DNA of 64,000 nt, taken from assembly GCA_016839585.1 (NCBI GenBank), contig JAEOTZ010000021.1, positions 24,711 to 88,710 of the forward strand, written 5' to 3'. A program made the translations under genes and the position numbers. Below, one piece after another: positions 45,708 to 54,898 of the stretch. The notes beneath the pieces are model-generated. The model saw only the letters and a list, made by a program, of their open reading frames with translations, had not been told where the DNA came from and did no database searches. This stretch comes from Promethearchaeota archaeon. Lineage in GTDB: Archaea > Asgardarchaeota > Lokiarchaeia > Sigyniarchaeales > SOKP01. Positions within the stretch are counted from its first letter, which is position 1, and every line of letters starts with the position of its first letter.

Positions 45708-46376
45708 TTATCCCGCTACAACAACTCCAGGATGTCTAATCTTTTCTCTTTCTGCTAATTTTAAAGAATGTTCTTTCTTTAAATCAGCAAGTTTATTTTC
45801 TCTTTTTCTAATATTATTTTCTTTTTCTATTACGTCTTTTTTTTGTTTTAGTAGGTTTTCTTTTTGTTTTTCATAGTTGATTTTAGCTTTCATTATTTTT
45901 TCCTCTGAAGCATGTGTTTTAACAACTTTTAAATAATTAAATTGTGCTTTAGATAACTTTTCTCGTTCTTTTGCAACATCCAATTTTTCATTAGCCAACT
46001 TTAATTTTTGATCGGCAATCGATTTTTCAAGTAAAGCTACTTTTTTATTAACCTCAGCTATATCTTCTTGATTTTTGGCTATTTTTTCATTATAAGTAGC
46101 ATATTCACTTTCTATTTTTAATTCTTCTTCTGGAAAATCAATTATCTGATTCTTTTTAATTTTAATTTTTTCTTTTGCTAAAAAATTTCTCTTTTCTGCC
46201 AATTCTTTTTTAATTTTTGCCAATTGATATTCAATCTTCATCAAATTTTCTCTAACCTTTGATCTTTTAATTTCAACTAAAGCATTATTTTTTGATTTTT
46301 TAGCAACCTCTCTTTCATGTTGAGCAATTCTTTGATTCTCCTGGGCTTCTTTTTCAATATGCATTAATTCATCCAT
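45708..46376 (-). CDS. Coiled-coil hypothetical protein
   Basis: The 222-residue protein is nearly all alpha helix, with heptad-rich charged sequence (QRIAQHEREVAKKSKNNALV and LAKIKKELAEKRNFLAKEK). It has no hydrophobic segments and no recognised domain, and it ends in a short non-helical HPGVVVAG. It is probably structural or a scaffold. The following DUF2179 piece is in frame after its TAA, which raises the possibility of one longer ancestral gene. ATG is the start, with AGGTG just upstream. Confidence 0.7.
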   Translation of the reverse strand: MDELMHIEKEAQENQRIAQHEREVAKKSKNNALVEIKRSKVRENLMKIEYQLAKIKKELAEKRNFLAKEKIKIKKNQIIDFPEEELKIESEYATYNEKIAKNQEDIAEVNKKVALLEKSIADQKLKLANEKLDVAKEREKLSKAQFNYLKVVKTHASEEKIMKAKINYEKQKENLLKQKKDVIEKENNIRKRENKLADLKKEHSLKLAEREKIRHPGVVVAG

Positions 46377-46648
46377 TTACTTTCACCTCTTAATATTTCA
46401 TTTTAAATAAAATCTATTTAGAAACTGATTTAAATCCTTTTAAAAAAAGGTCTAAATATTAATTTGATAAAAATGCTTTTTAAATGTTTGTTCCAAATAT
46501 TTGTAATTTAGTATAATAAATTAAAATTATTAAATAGATTTAAATAATAGATATTAATCTTTTATGAGAGAAATAAAAAGTATATTTTTTAGCCAGTTTG
46601 TTTATTTATTTATATTGAAAATATAGTTAATATATTTATATCTTTAGC

Positions 46649-47323
46649 CTAATAACCAGAATTTTGTTTATAGAATTTTATTAATTTAGCAATATCAATA
46701 GGACCATTGATATTGATCAAACTAACTAATTTTTTATCTAATGGTTGAATAGATTTTTCCACAGATACAAAATTTATTCTCCAGTTTTTATCTATGAAAT
46801 TATATAAACCATAATTTTCTTTAGTTAGAATTTCTTTTGCTTTATAATATCCTTTTTCAACGGGATAAATAGCAAAAAATGGTTCTAAAAAGCCATTATT
46901 CCATCTAGGTATACAACAATCATAATCTTCAGATTCTTTTATCATTAATTCAATTATTTCTGGTTTAATTAAAGGCATATCACATGATAATAAGAATACT
47001 TTTTCAAAATTTAACCTAATTAATTCCTTTAATCCAGAATATATGCCTAACATTGGGTTAAAGATTTTTGGATATTTAAATTTCTCACGGTCGTCTACAA
47101 TAAAAGTGATTTCTTTAGGGAATTCTATTAATTTGTGATAATCAAATACTTGATCTTCAGAATGTGCCACTAAAAAGATATCCTCATCAAAGTTATTTAA
47201 AGTTTCTATTTGATGTAAAATTAACGGTTTTCCAAAGAAATCTACAGCCGCTTTTTCAGTACCAAAACGAGTACTTTTACCTCCAATTAAAATAAGAATC
47301 GCAAGGTATTTTGGTTTTTCCAT
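46649..47323 (-). CDS. mobA: Molybdenum cofactor guanylyltransferase (MobA)
   Basis: MobA joins GMP to molybdopterin to make the guanine dinucleotide form of the molybdenum (or tungsten) cofactor. The 224-residue protein has the nucleotide-binding loop LIGGKSTRFGTEKA (about 12-25, with E in place of the usual D before K), SCDMPLI near 109-115 and the late NINGPIDIAKL that resembles the MobA NINTPEDL motif. No other cofactor gene is next to it. Archaeal tungsten enzymes are possible clients. ATG is the start. Confidence 0.9.
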   Translation of the reverse strand: MEKPKYLAILILIGGKSTRFGTEKAAVDFFGKPLILHQIETLNNFDEDIFLVAHSEDQVFDYHKLIEFPKEITFIVDDREKFKYPKIFNPMLGIYSGLKELIRLNFEKVFLLSCDMPLIKPEIIELMIKESEDYDCCIPRWNNGFLEPFFAIYPVEKGYYKAKEILTKENYGLYNFIDKNWRINFVSVEKSIQPLDKKLVSLININGPIDIAKLIKFYKQNSGY

Positions 47324-47462
47324 TTTAGACAGTATATTTATTATTATGTTTAGAATATGTAATTAATATAGAACTAATTATTTCTAAAAAAACTTCATTT
47401 CAAGAGTTATCTTTTTATTGGAAGATTTTAAGGATTTTAGATTTTATAATTATATACTAAAT

Positions 47463-47597
47463 TTAATATTCTTCGTCATATTCTTCCCAATCCTCATCTT
47501 CATCCTCATCTTCATCCTCATCCTCATCCCATTCTTCTTCATCCTTATATTTTTTTTTCCCACAAGTATATTCCATTTCCATTTTCTCCATCTCCAT
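47463..47597 (-). CDS. 44-residue strongly acidic mini-protein
   Basis: A minus-strand frame with ATG at 47597 encodes 44 residues. After a short methionine/glutamate start and a TCGKKKYK patch comes a run of alternating D and E (about residues 19-36), ending in EEYDEEY. The negative run comes from a GAT/GAG repeat in the DNA. It may be a real small acidic protein (metal or basic-protein binding) or just low-complexity DNA. The clean start and stop favour a gene slightly. Confidence 0.45.
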   Translation of the reverse strand: MEMEKMEMEYTCGKKKYKDEEEWDEDEDEDEDEDEDWEEYDEEY

Positions 47598-48400
47598 TAA
47601 TATCTCAATTTAAATTAAATTAAAATATATATATTTTATCAATTACGTAAAAAATCAAAATACATATTTAAATATTTCTAATTTATATAATAATTGCTAA
47701 AAATTACTATATTAATAGAAATATGGTAAAATCTAAATAGAGTAATAAAAATATCATATAATTTTTTTTCTCAATCTTTACAAATAATAACATAATATAG
47801 ATTTTCTTGGTTAAAAAATTCATGAAATTAATAGAAAGGTATCAATAATTCTTAAATTTTCTAAATTTTTTTTTAAAATTTAAAAAAATGCTGATCATAA
47901 TTAATCTATAAATTTAATAATTTCTCTTTTGGATTTCTTGGATAAACTTAGAGAAAACCTATTTATTTAATAATGAATTAGATATATTTCAAATATATAA
48001 TTCAATAAAATATATACAAAGCAAAATAGCTTATACTTAAAATTTTTTACCTCGTAAAGTAAGATTAGTATTCTTAAAATCTATCTGATAATTAGTAATC
48101 CTAATATCGTGTTCTTAGCTTATCTCCTGTTAACAAGATGTAAATCGAAATATTTATAAATAAGATTATGTATATATGTCATCAATAATCAAGTTTAATT
48201 TATAAAAAAAAAAATTAAATCTATATAAAATAGAGAGGAAATAAATAAATTTAACAAATTTAAAGATTAAAAACTAAATAAAATTTTTAATAAAAGAGTG
48301 AGATATCAGAAGAAATTTAAGATCATTTGTCAATAATAAAAACCTAATAAAATATTCGAAGAGATTTTACGGTTCAATAAAAAAAGTCTAAAAAAAAAAG
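47598..48400. other. Intergenic stretch, 803 bases, with one repeated palindrome and a TATA-like site
   Basis: The stretch is extremely AT-rich and holds no convincing gene. It has the second copy of the ATTAG-TAATC-CTAAT palindrome (48091-48105) and a TATA-like TTTATAAA near 48154, about 250 bases upstream of the methyltransferase/ATP-grasp gene. A long leader or an unseen small RNA is possible, but I have no direct evidence. Confidence 0.45.
48091..48105. promoter_or_regulatory. Second copy of the copA-leader palindromic 15-mer
   Basis: This copy is identical to 42422-42436, including both arms and the spacer. It lies about 50 bases upstream of a TATA-like site (near 48154). A shared regulator could bind both sites. 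Confidence 0.4.
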
Positions 48401-50341
48401 ATGAACGTCAAACAAAGTTATCTTGATCAAAAAAAAGTTAGTTTAAATAAAAAAGAGAATAAAATTCCCCTCTGCCTTGGTCCCGTTGCTGATTTAGAAG
48501 AATTTGTCAGAAAAGATTGGTGGAAAAAAATCTTTAATGCTTTTTATTTGAAGACAGATGGTGATGTAGTTGAAGATCAAAAGATTACCTCTTATGAAGT
48601 AGATGTTTCTTCAAAAATATTAGATTTGAGACCTGAAGAACATATCCTTGATCTTTGTTGTGGACAAGGTAGGCATTCAATTGAGTTTGCAAAAAGAGGT
48701 TTTGAAAATATTGAAGGATTAGATCGATCACGATATTTAATTCAAAAAGCAAGAGTCAATGCTAAAAAAGAGGGTGTAATATGTAAATTCCATGAAGGGG
48801 ATGCAAGAAAATTGCCCTATTCTCCAGATAGCTTTGATAAAATTATGATTTTAGGAAACAGTTTTGGGTATTTTGAGTCTATAAATGATGATTTTAATGT
48901 TTTAAGAGAAGCATATCGCGTGTTAAAGCCTTGGGGTAGTATATTAATCGATTTAACAGATGGAGAGTATTTAAAACACAATTTTCAACCACGTTCATGG
49001 GAATGGATTGATAAAAATCTCTTTGTATGTCGTGAAAGGTCATTATCATTAGATAAACAAAGATTAATCTCTCGTGAAGTAATTAATCATGTAAATAAAG
49101 GTGTTCTTGTAGATCAATTTTATGCTGAAAGATTATATTCTAAAACTAAAATCTCAGAGATCTTAGAAAAAGCTGGTTTTAATGATATAAAATTCCATGG
49201 TTCAATAAAGCCTGAGTCTCAACGGGATCAAGATTTGGGTATGATGGAGAGAAGAATATTAGTCAGTGCAGTTGTTAAAAAAGAATGGACACAAATTACA
49301 AGAAAAATAACTTCACAAGATAAAAATGTAGTTGTATTATTTGGGGATCCAAATAAACCTGATACTCTTAAACCTTCGACTATTTTTGATGATGATGATT
49401 TTTATACTATAGATCAATTAAAGTCTGCTTTAAGAGAACTTGAAGGATATAATTTTGTTTATCTAAACAATCACGATACTTTAATCCAAGATTTACAGAA
49501 TTTAAAAGGAAAAATCGATTATATTTTTAATTTATGTGATGAAGGATTTTACAATGATCCAAGAAAAGAATTACATATACCTGCTATCCTAGAAATTCTT
49601 AAAATTCCTTATACTGGTTCGGGACCACAATGTTTAGCATTTTGTTATGATAAATCATTAGTGAGAGGTATCGCAAAAGAATTAGAAATTCCTGTACCCG
49701 AAGCAATATATATAAAACCTGATGATAAAATTATTGACTTACCTTTATATTTTCCTGCTATTGTTAAACCAAATTTTGGAGATTCAAGTTTTGGTATTAC
49801 TCAAAGAAGTGTGGTTAATAATGGAGAAGAATTATTAAATGCAATAACAGAAATTAGAGAAAAATTTGGATATGATAAATCAATTTTAATTGAACAATTC
49901 CTCACTGGAAAAGATTTAACATTAGGTATTATTGGAAATCCTCCTGATGATTATATAATTCTGCCGATAATAGAAGAAGATTATTCAAGTTTATCCCCAG
50001 AATTACCGAAAATTTGTGGATATGAGGCTAAATGGCTTCCAGATTCTCCTTATTGGAATATTAAATCAATACCTGCTGAACTTCCGGAAGAAACAGTTCA
50101 GTTAATTGAATCATATTCATTAAAATTATTTGAAAGATTAGAATGCAAAGATTATGGAAGATTTGACTGGAGACTTGATATTAATGGAAATCCAAAATTA
50201 TTAGAAGTTAATCCAAATCCTGGTTGGTGTTGGGATGGACATTTAGCTAAAATGTCTAAATTTGCAGGTTATTCATATAAAGAAATGTTAATAAAAATAA
50301 CTAATACTGTCGAACAGCGATTAAAAACATATAAAGAATAA
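48401..50341 (+). CDS. SAM methyltransferase fused to ATP-grasp (D-Ala-D-Ala ligase-like) enzyme
   Basis: In 646 residues, the first half (about 1-300) is a class I methyltransferase with ILDLCCGQGRHSIEF (motif I, about 85-100), an acidic GLDRSR motif and LKPWGSILID. The second half (about 305-645) is an ATP-grasp ligase of the D-alanine-D-alanine type: NLCDEGFYNDPRKELHIPAI, the GSGPQCLAFCYDKSLVR lid region, PAIVKPNFGDSSFGI (ATP lysine), ILIEQFLTGKDLTLGI and the metal-binding LLEVNPNPGW. The fusion suggests methylation and amide bond formation on one substrate, perhaps a peptide or a small metabolite. ATG at 48401 is the start. It has no operon partner. Confidence 0.88.
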   Translation: MNVKQSYLDQKKVSLNKKENKIPLCLGPVADLEEFVRKDWWKKIFNAFYLKTDGDVVEDQKITSYEVDVSSKILDLRPEEHILDLCCGQGRHSIEFAKRGFENIEGLDRSRYLIQKARVNAKKEGVICKFHEGDARKLPYSPDSFDKIMILGNSFGYFESINDDFNVLREAYRVLKPWGSILIDLTDGEYLKHNFQPRSWEWIDKNLFVCRERSLSLDKQRLISREVINHVNKGVLVDQFYAERLYSKTKISEILEKAGFNDIKFHGSIKPESQRDQDLGMMERRILVSAVVKKEWTQITRKITSQDKNVVVLFGDPNKPDTLKPSTIFDDDDFYTIDQLKSALRELEGYNFVYLNNHDTLIQDLQNLKGKIDYIFNLCDEGFYNDPRKELHIPAILEILKIPYTGSGPQCLAFCYDKSLVRGIAKELEIPVPEAIYIKPDDKIIDLPLYFPAIVKPNFGDSSFGITQRSVVNNGEELLNAITEIREKFGYDKSILIEQFLTGKDLTLGIIGNPPDDYIILPIIEEDYSSLSPELPKICGYEAKWLPDSPYWNIKSIPAELPEETVQLIESYSLKLFERLECKDYGRFDWRLDINGNPKLLEVNPNPGWCWDGHLAKMSKFAGYSYKEMLIKITNTVEQRLKTYKE

Positions 50342-50557
50342 ACAGAAACTTATATTACTCAATTAATACTACGTATGTTACGATTGCTCCATATGAATGG
50401 ATAGAAATTTAGATTAGATAAGGTTGAATTCAGTTCCTACTTGGACTGGAATCATTAATTCTTTAAGTATTGGAAATTATAAAGTAATAGATATTGAACC
50501 CTCTAATGAAATTTATCGCTAATAATTTCAGATAATAAAATCTAATTCATTAAAAAT

Positions 50558-51790
50558 TTAATTATAATGATCCGTGGCAGTCTCATCAAACATATACTTT
50601 ATTCCTTTCTTAAGTGGAGATATTTTTCTTAGTCTTTCTATTATTAAAGGCAATTTCTCTAAGAAATAGTGAACTTCTTCCTCTGTGGTAAATCTTCCTA
50701 TTGAAACTCTTAAAGAACCATGAGCCTCTTCTGGTTTTAAACCTATAGCTAGTAATACATGGGATGGATCAAGTGATTTTGAGGAACATGCTGAGCCTGT
50801 AGACGTACCAATACCCTCCATATCTAAATCTAAGACAATAGACTCTCCCTCAATATATTTGAATCCCAGATTTATATTATTAGGTAGCCTTTGAGAAGGA
50901 TGACCATTAAGATAAGTATCATCAATATTTCCTAACACAGATTTTATGATTTTATCTCGCAACATTATTTGTCTTTCAGCCTCTTTAGCCATCTCTGCTT
51001 TTGCTATTTCTACTGCTTTAGTAAAACCAGCAATTAATGGCACTGCTACTGTGCTTGGTCGCATGTCTTTTTCATGCCCTCCACCAAACATTAATGGCTG
51101 AATATATTTACCCCACCCTTCCTTTTTCCCTTTATTTCGTATATATAATAATCCAATACCCTTTGGACCATAAATCTTATGAGCAGATGCAGATAACAGA
51201 TCAATATTCATCTCGTTGACATCTATTGGGAGTTTACCAAAAGCTTGAACTGCATCAGTATGAAATATAACATTGTGTTTTTTAGCTATTGCTCCGATTT
51301 CCTTAATAGGTTCAATCGTACCTATTTCATTATTAGCAAATATTATAGTTATAAGAATTGTTTTATCTTTTATTGTATTTTCCAATTCTTTAAGATCAAT
51401 TAAACCAAAATTATCAACTGGTAAGAATGTAACTTCAAATCCTTTCCTCTGCAATTCTTTACATGGATTTTCGACTGCATGGTGCTCTATAGTAGTAGTA
51501 ATTATATGATTTCCCTTTTCTTGATTTTTTAAAGCTACACCCATTATTGCAAGGTTGTCAGCTTCAGTACCTGAAGATGTGAAATAAATATCCTCTGATT
51601 CTGCATTAATCAAAGAAGCTATAGTTTTTCGTGATTTTTCTAATAATTGTCCTGCCCTTTGTCCTATTGAATGCAAGCTAGAAGAATTTCCATAAGTTTC
51701 TTTAAAATGTTTATTAATTTCTTCAATTACTTGCGGATCCATTGGAGTTGTAGCGGCATTATCCAGATAAACATATTTTGAATCTTTCAT
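50558..51790 (-). CDS. iscS: Cysteine desulfurase (IscS/NifS family)
   Basis: The 410-residue PLP enzyme takes sulfur from cysteine for Fe-S clusters and thio-modifications. DNAATTP is at 10-16, SSGTEADN near 72-79, IEHHAVE near 101-107, HTDAVQAFGK near 177-186, the PLP lysine K205 in SAHKIYGPKG and the active-site cysteine C335 in TGSACSS. The short loop around C335 follows the IscS/NifS class and not the SufS class. It is on the same strand as iscU but 7.6 kb away. A small reading frame-poor spacer (50342-50557) precedes it. Confidence 0.95.
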   Translation of the reverse strand: MKDSKYVYLDNAATTPMDPQVIEEINKHFKETYGNSSSLHSIGQRAGQLLEKSRKTIASLINAESEDIYFTSSGTEADNLAIMGVALKNQEKGNHIITTTIEHHAVENPCKELQRKGFEVTFLPVDNFGLIDLKELENTIKDKTILITIIFANNEIGTIEPIKEIGAIAKKHNVIFHTDAVQAFGKLPIDVNEMNIDLLSASAHKIYGPKGIGLLYIRNKGKKEGWGKYIQPLMFGGGHEKDMRPSTVAVPLIAGFTKAVEIAKAEMAKEAERQIMLRDKIIKSVLGNIDDTYLNGHPSQRLPNNINLGFKYIEGESIVLDLDMEGIGTSTGSACSSKSLDPSHVLLAIGLKPEEAHGSLRVSIGRFTTEEEVHYFLEKLPLIIERLRKISPLKKGIKYMFDETATDHYN

Positions 51791-51906
51791 AGTTGATCTA
51801 ATAGTAAAATTTTAGTATTGCTAATTAAATTAATTAATTGGGAATTTATAAACTAAGTTTAATTTTTGATAAATTAAGATTTATCTAAACTTATATAATA
51901 GAAAAA

Positions 51907-52464
51907 ATGACATTTAAATTAATGTGGGGAATAACTGGAACTGGTTATGTTCTTCAAGAATCAATTAATTTAATGAAAGAATTGCAGGAGAATCATAATG
52001 TGGATTTAACAGTAATTCTATCAAAAGAGGGGGCAGCAGTTGTAAAGTGGTATAAAAAATGGCTTCCATTAACAGATATAGTTAAAAAGGTTAAAGTAGA
52101 AAAAACTCCAAATATTCCATTTTATGCTGGGCCTCTACAGCTTGGACAATATGATATGTTTTTAGTGTGTCCAGTTTCGGCTAATAGTATAGCCAAAATT
52201 GTTTATGGAATAGCTGACTCATTAATTACTAATTGTGTAGCTCAAGCGATAAAAGGTGGTGTCAAAGTATATTTATTTCCTTCAGACCAAGATTTAGAAC
52301 CAATTGTCACATCAAGACCTGATGGAAGTCCTTTAGTTCTAAAAATTAGAGATATAGAAATGGAAAATATTGAAAGATTAAAAAAGATGGAAGGAATCCA
52401 TGTATTTTCAGATTTTTCTGAAATTAAACCTCTAATCTTACAAAAAATTGGGGAAAAAAGTTAA
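51907..52464 (+). CDS. Archaeoflavoprotein AfpA/DmrB-like flavoprotein
   Basis: This 185-residue FMN-binding flavoprotein of the PF02441 type resembles archaeoflavoprotein AfpA and dihydromethanopterin reductases (DmrB/DmrX). The start MWGITGTGYVLQESI, FLVCPVSANSIAKIVYGIAD and VYLFPSDQD are typical FMN contact and active-site segments. Electrons would come from ferredoxin, and a polyferredoxin gene ends 18 bases away on the opposite strand. Methanosarcina DmrX carries iron-sulfur clusters in the same chain, so here the parts could be split. The pterin substrate is not proven. Confidence 0.87.
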   Translation: MTFKLMWGITGTGYVLQESINLMKELQENHNVDLTVILSKEGAAVVKWYKKWLPLTDIVKKVKVEKTPNIPFYAGPLQLGQYDMFLVCPVSANSIAKIVYGIADSLITNCVAQAIKGGVKVYLFPSDQDLEPIVTSRPDGSPLVLKIRDIEMENIERLKKMEGIHVFSDFSEIKPLILQKIGEKS

Positions 52465-52482
52465 TATAATTCAAAACGTTTT

Positions 52483-52923
52483 TTAAGCTTCATATTTCAC
52501 AGGTTCTATTGCTCCTTCTGGGCAAGAGAATTCGCATTTTAAACAACCTTGACATTCTCCAATTTCGCTAAACTTATATCTTATTCCTTCCTCTTCTTTT
52601 CCAACTGTTTTCACAATATGCTTAAAAAATAAATTTTTCGGGCAAAATTTTCCATCCTCATCCAGACATTCTTCACACATCGAGCACTTTTCATGATCTA
52701 TCTTAATGCTTACTATTTGATTTGGATGAGTTATCGATGTTACTTCAATTGCATTTCTAGGACAAACTTGAACACAATTGAGACATGCCTTACACTTAAT
52801 GTAATCAACTTTTCTTATTCCATGTTCAAAATATATTGCTTTAGCCTTACACGCTCTTAAGCATCGTTCACACCTAAGACATAATTCTTGATCGATTTGA
52901 ACTGGGAAAAATTTTTCTTTAAT
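52483..52923 (-). CDS. Polyferredoxin with four [4Fe-4S] motifs, non-ATG start
   Basis: The frame opened upstream of the first ATG (52680) encodes two more iron-sulfur motifs, so the real protein is about 146 residues. The motifs are C15-C18-C21-C25, C44-C47-C50-C54 (CKACLNCVQVCP), C80-C83-C86-C94 (with a wider last gap) and C124-C127-C130-C134 (CQGCLKCEFSCP). The frame is closed upstream by TAA at 52927-52929. The best start is ATT at 52923, eight bases after GAGGT. Only ATT and other rare codons exist in this part. The protein probably carries electrons to the convergent flavoprotein. Confidence 0.75.
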   Translation of the reverse strand: MKEKFFPVQIDQELCLRCERCLRACKAKAIYFEHGIRKVDYIKCKACLNCVQVCPRNAIEVTSITHPNQIVSIKIDHEKCSMCEECLDEDGKFCPKNLFFKHIVKTVGKEEEGIRYKFSEIGECQGCLKCEFSCPEGAIEPVKYEA

Positions 52924-53069
52924 ATAAGATTACCTCGAAATTACTCTTAGAAATTAATTTTATACTTATTCAATTTGACTAAATAAAGGTGAATTTTAAA
53001 ATTAATTTTTATAAATTATCAATGAGATTAATAAAAAAATAAAGGAGAAATCAAAAATAAAGTATTTAA

Positions 53070-53873
53070 TTATTGAAAATATTGAGTATATCCTTCTTTT
53101 GGAGAGGAAGGTAATTGTTGTTGTCTTTGATATTCTTGTGCTTTCTGAGCTAATTCTAACATTTTGGCCTTAATCTCTTTCCCTTGTTCTATTAATTGGC
53201 CAGTATCAATCTTTAATTTATAAATTTTATTCAAAATTGCAATAATACTAGCCGCTCCTTCTGGTGTGGGAATTTCCAATACTGGAGTAAATAAAGCATA
53301 AGCATCTAATTTATTAGATAATGCCTCATTCAGAATTGTTGCCTCAGGTCCAACAATAATCCCTTTCTCAACAGGCTCGATTTCAAGGTTTAAATCCTTT
53401 AACTTTTTAATCATATTCTCTTCTGCCGCGTAATAAACAGGATACTCATCAATTACGCCAAGACGTTGAGGTATACCTTGGAAAATTAATATTTCTTTAG
53501 CTTTTACATCATCACTAAGAGCCCAGTTACATATGGTTCTAGAAAGGTCGTTGTAAGCTGTGGCAACCTGAAACGGAACTTCTGATATTCCAACAATTAA
53601 GTTTTGTGAAGGTGAATAATACAATCTAAATGGATGTTTAAGTACTCCCTTATAAAAGACACTAATAGGTGGTAAATATTCAGAAGTTAAAAATCCAATC
53701 TCTTGAATATCTGGAAGCTGATCTATTAGGGTGTTAGCAATAATCGGTCCTATTAAACCAATTCCTGCAAAACCTAATATGAATGTAGAACCCTCTTTAA
53801 TTTCAATTGGAAAATCTTCTATAACAATGGAACTTCTTTTACCTTTGTTGCACACATACTCTTTTTTAGCCAT
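53070..53873 (-). CDS. PAC2-family protein (proteasome assembly chaperone-like)
   Basis: This 267-residue protein has the PAC2 fold (PF09754), whose eukaryotic members help to assemble the 20S proteasome. Archaeal members include PbaB-type chaperones. The core shows FILGFAGIGLIGPIIANTLID, the FLTSEYLPP strand, ILIFQGIPQRLGVIDE and GIIVGPEATIL, and the C-terminus is helical and glutamine-rich (AQEYQRQQQLP). ATG at 53873 is preferred over a GTG three codons upstream. The gene stands alone. Together with the MPN proteins it hints at proteasome-like biology in the region. Confidence 0.88.
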   Translation of the reverse strand: MAKKEYVCNKGKRSSIVIEDFPIEIKEGSTFILGFAGIGLIGPIIANTLIDQLPDIQEIGFLTSEYLPPISVFYKGVLKHPFRLYYSPSQNLIVGISEVPFQVATAYNDLSRTICNWALSDDVKAKEILIFQGIPQRLGVIDEYPVYYAAEENMIKKLKDLNLEIEPVEKGIIVGPEATILNEALSNKLDAYALFTPVLEIPTPEGAASIIAILNKIYKLKIDTGQLIEQGKEIKAKMLELAQKAQEYQRQQQLPSSPKEGYTQYFQ

Positions 53874-54100
53874 TAATAACACTTCATAATATATTGTTAT
53901 AATTTTTTAATTTGATTCTATATAATTTTATGAACATTTCAATATTAAAATTAGTCTATTATTATTTTTTAATGCAAATATTTTCTTCTATTTGATAATG
54001 AATGATTTTAACATGGAATCTAATTTTTTATAACTAAAGTATTAAAAATTATGTATATTATACTAATTAGTAATTGAACAACCAATTTGAGTGGTTTGGA

Positions 54101-54898
54101 ATGCTTTTAGAAGTAAAGAATCTAACAATACCAACATTAGACCAAAAATGTGTAATTCTTAATAAAGTATCATTTGAGGTCAAAGAAGGGTCAATTCACG
54201 CGATAATCGGTCCAAATGGGTCTGGTAAATCAACGTTAGCATACACTATTATGGGTCTTGATAATTATAAACCTTCTGAAGGTAAAATATATTTTGATGG
54301 CATAGACATAACTCCAATGAAAATAACTGAACGAGCAAATTTAGGCATAACTTTAGCATGGCAAGAACCTGCAAGAATTGATGGATTATCCATTCCTAGA
54401 TATATATCACTTGGTATCAAAGACAAGGCAAATATGAAAGAAGAAATAATTGGAGCCTTAAAAATTGTAAATTTAGAACCAGAGAGATTTATGAATCGTA
54501 TTATTGATGAATTCTTAAGCGGAGGAGAGCGAAAAAGAGTTGAATTAGCTGCTGCTGTTGCTATGAAACCAAGGTTAATTATTCTTGATGAACCTGATAG
54601 CGGTTTAGATATGATTGTTATTGAGGATTTCATGAATATATTTAATAAAATAAAAGAGTTAGATATGACAATCCTTTTAATAACACATAGAGAGGATATT
54701 GGAATGGTTGCGGATTATGGAACTTTATTATGGAGAGGAGATGCTTTAATAACGGATGAATTTCCAAAGGTTATGCTAAGGTATTGTGCTAAAGCGGGTT
54801 TAAAAGAGTTTTGTAAACGTACCTTGTTCAAAAATGGAGGCTTTTGTGTTGATGAGGATTATATTGACAGAATCTTTAGGGAGGAAGGACAATCATGA
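54101..54898 (+). CDS. sufC: Fe-S assembly ATPase SufC
   Basis: SufC is the ABC-type ATPase that works with SufB/D to build Fe-S clusters. The Walker A GPNGSGKST, the SufC-type WQEPARIDG, the signature LSGGERKRVE, LIILDEPDSGLD and LLITHRED are all present. The C-terminal extension (about 40 residues) with cysteines (YCAKAG, FCKRT, GFCVDED) is longer than in bacterial SufC. I chose ATG at 54101 since it gives the usual MLLEVKNL opening. A TTG nine codons upstream is the other choice. The sufB-type gene overlaps its end by four bases (ATGA). Confidence 0.94.
   Translation: MLLEVKNLTIPTLDQKCVILNKVSFEVKEGSIHAIIGPNGSGKSTLAYTIMGLDNYKPSEGKIYFDGIDITPMKITERANLGITLAWQEPARIDGLSIPRYISLGIKDKANMKEEIIGALKIVNLEPERFMNRIIDEFLSGGERKRVELAAAVAMKPRLIILDEPDSGLDMIVIEDFMNIFNKIKELDMTILLITHREDIGMVADYGTLLWRGDALITDEFPKVMLRYCAKAGLKEFCKRTLFKNGGFCVDEDYIDRIFREEGQS

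Noticed and set aside
47500..47545. Possible minisatellite of TCCTCATCTTCA units
   Set aside because: It is better explained as the coding repeat of the acidic mini-protein.
47418..47600. Plus-strand frame rich in phenylalanine and isoleucine
   Set aside because: It is the complement of the acidic repeat on the minus strand (47463-47597). The low-complexity product is not credible.
50342..50557. Short frames that look like a decayed gene end (for example the stretch with TYVTIAPYEWIEI)
   Set aside because: The frames are short, shifted and without support. I could not link them to a family, so I left the spacer unassigned.
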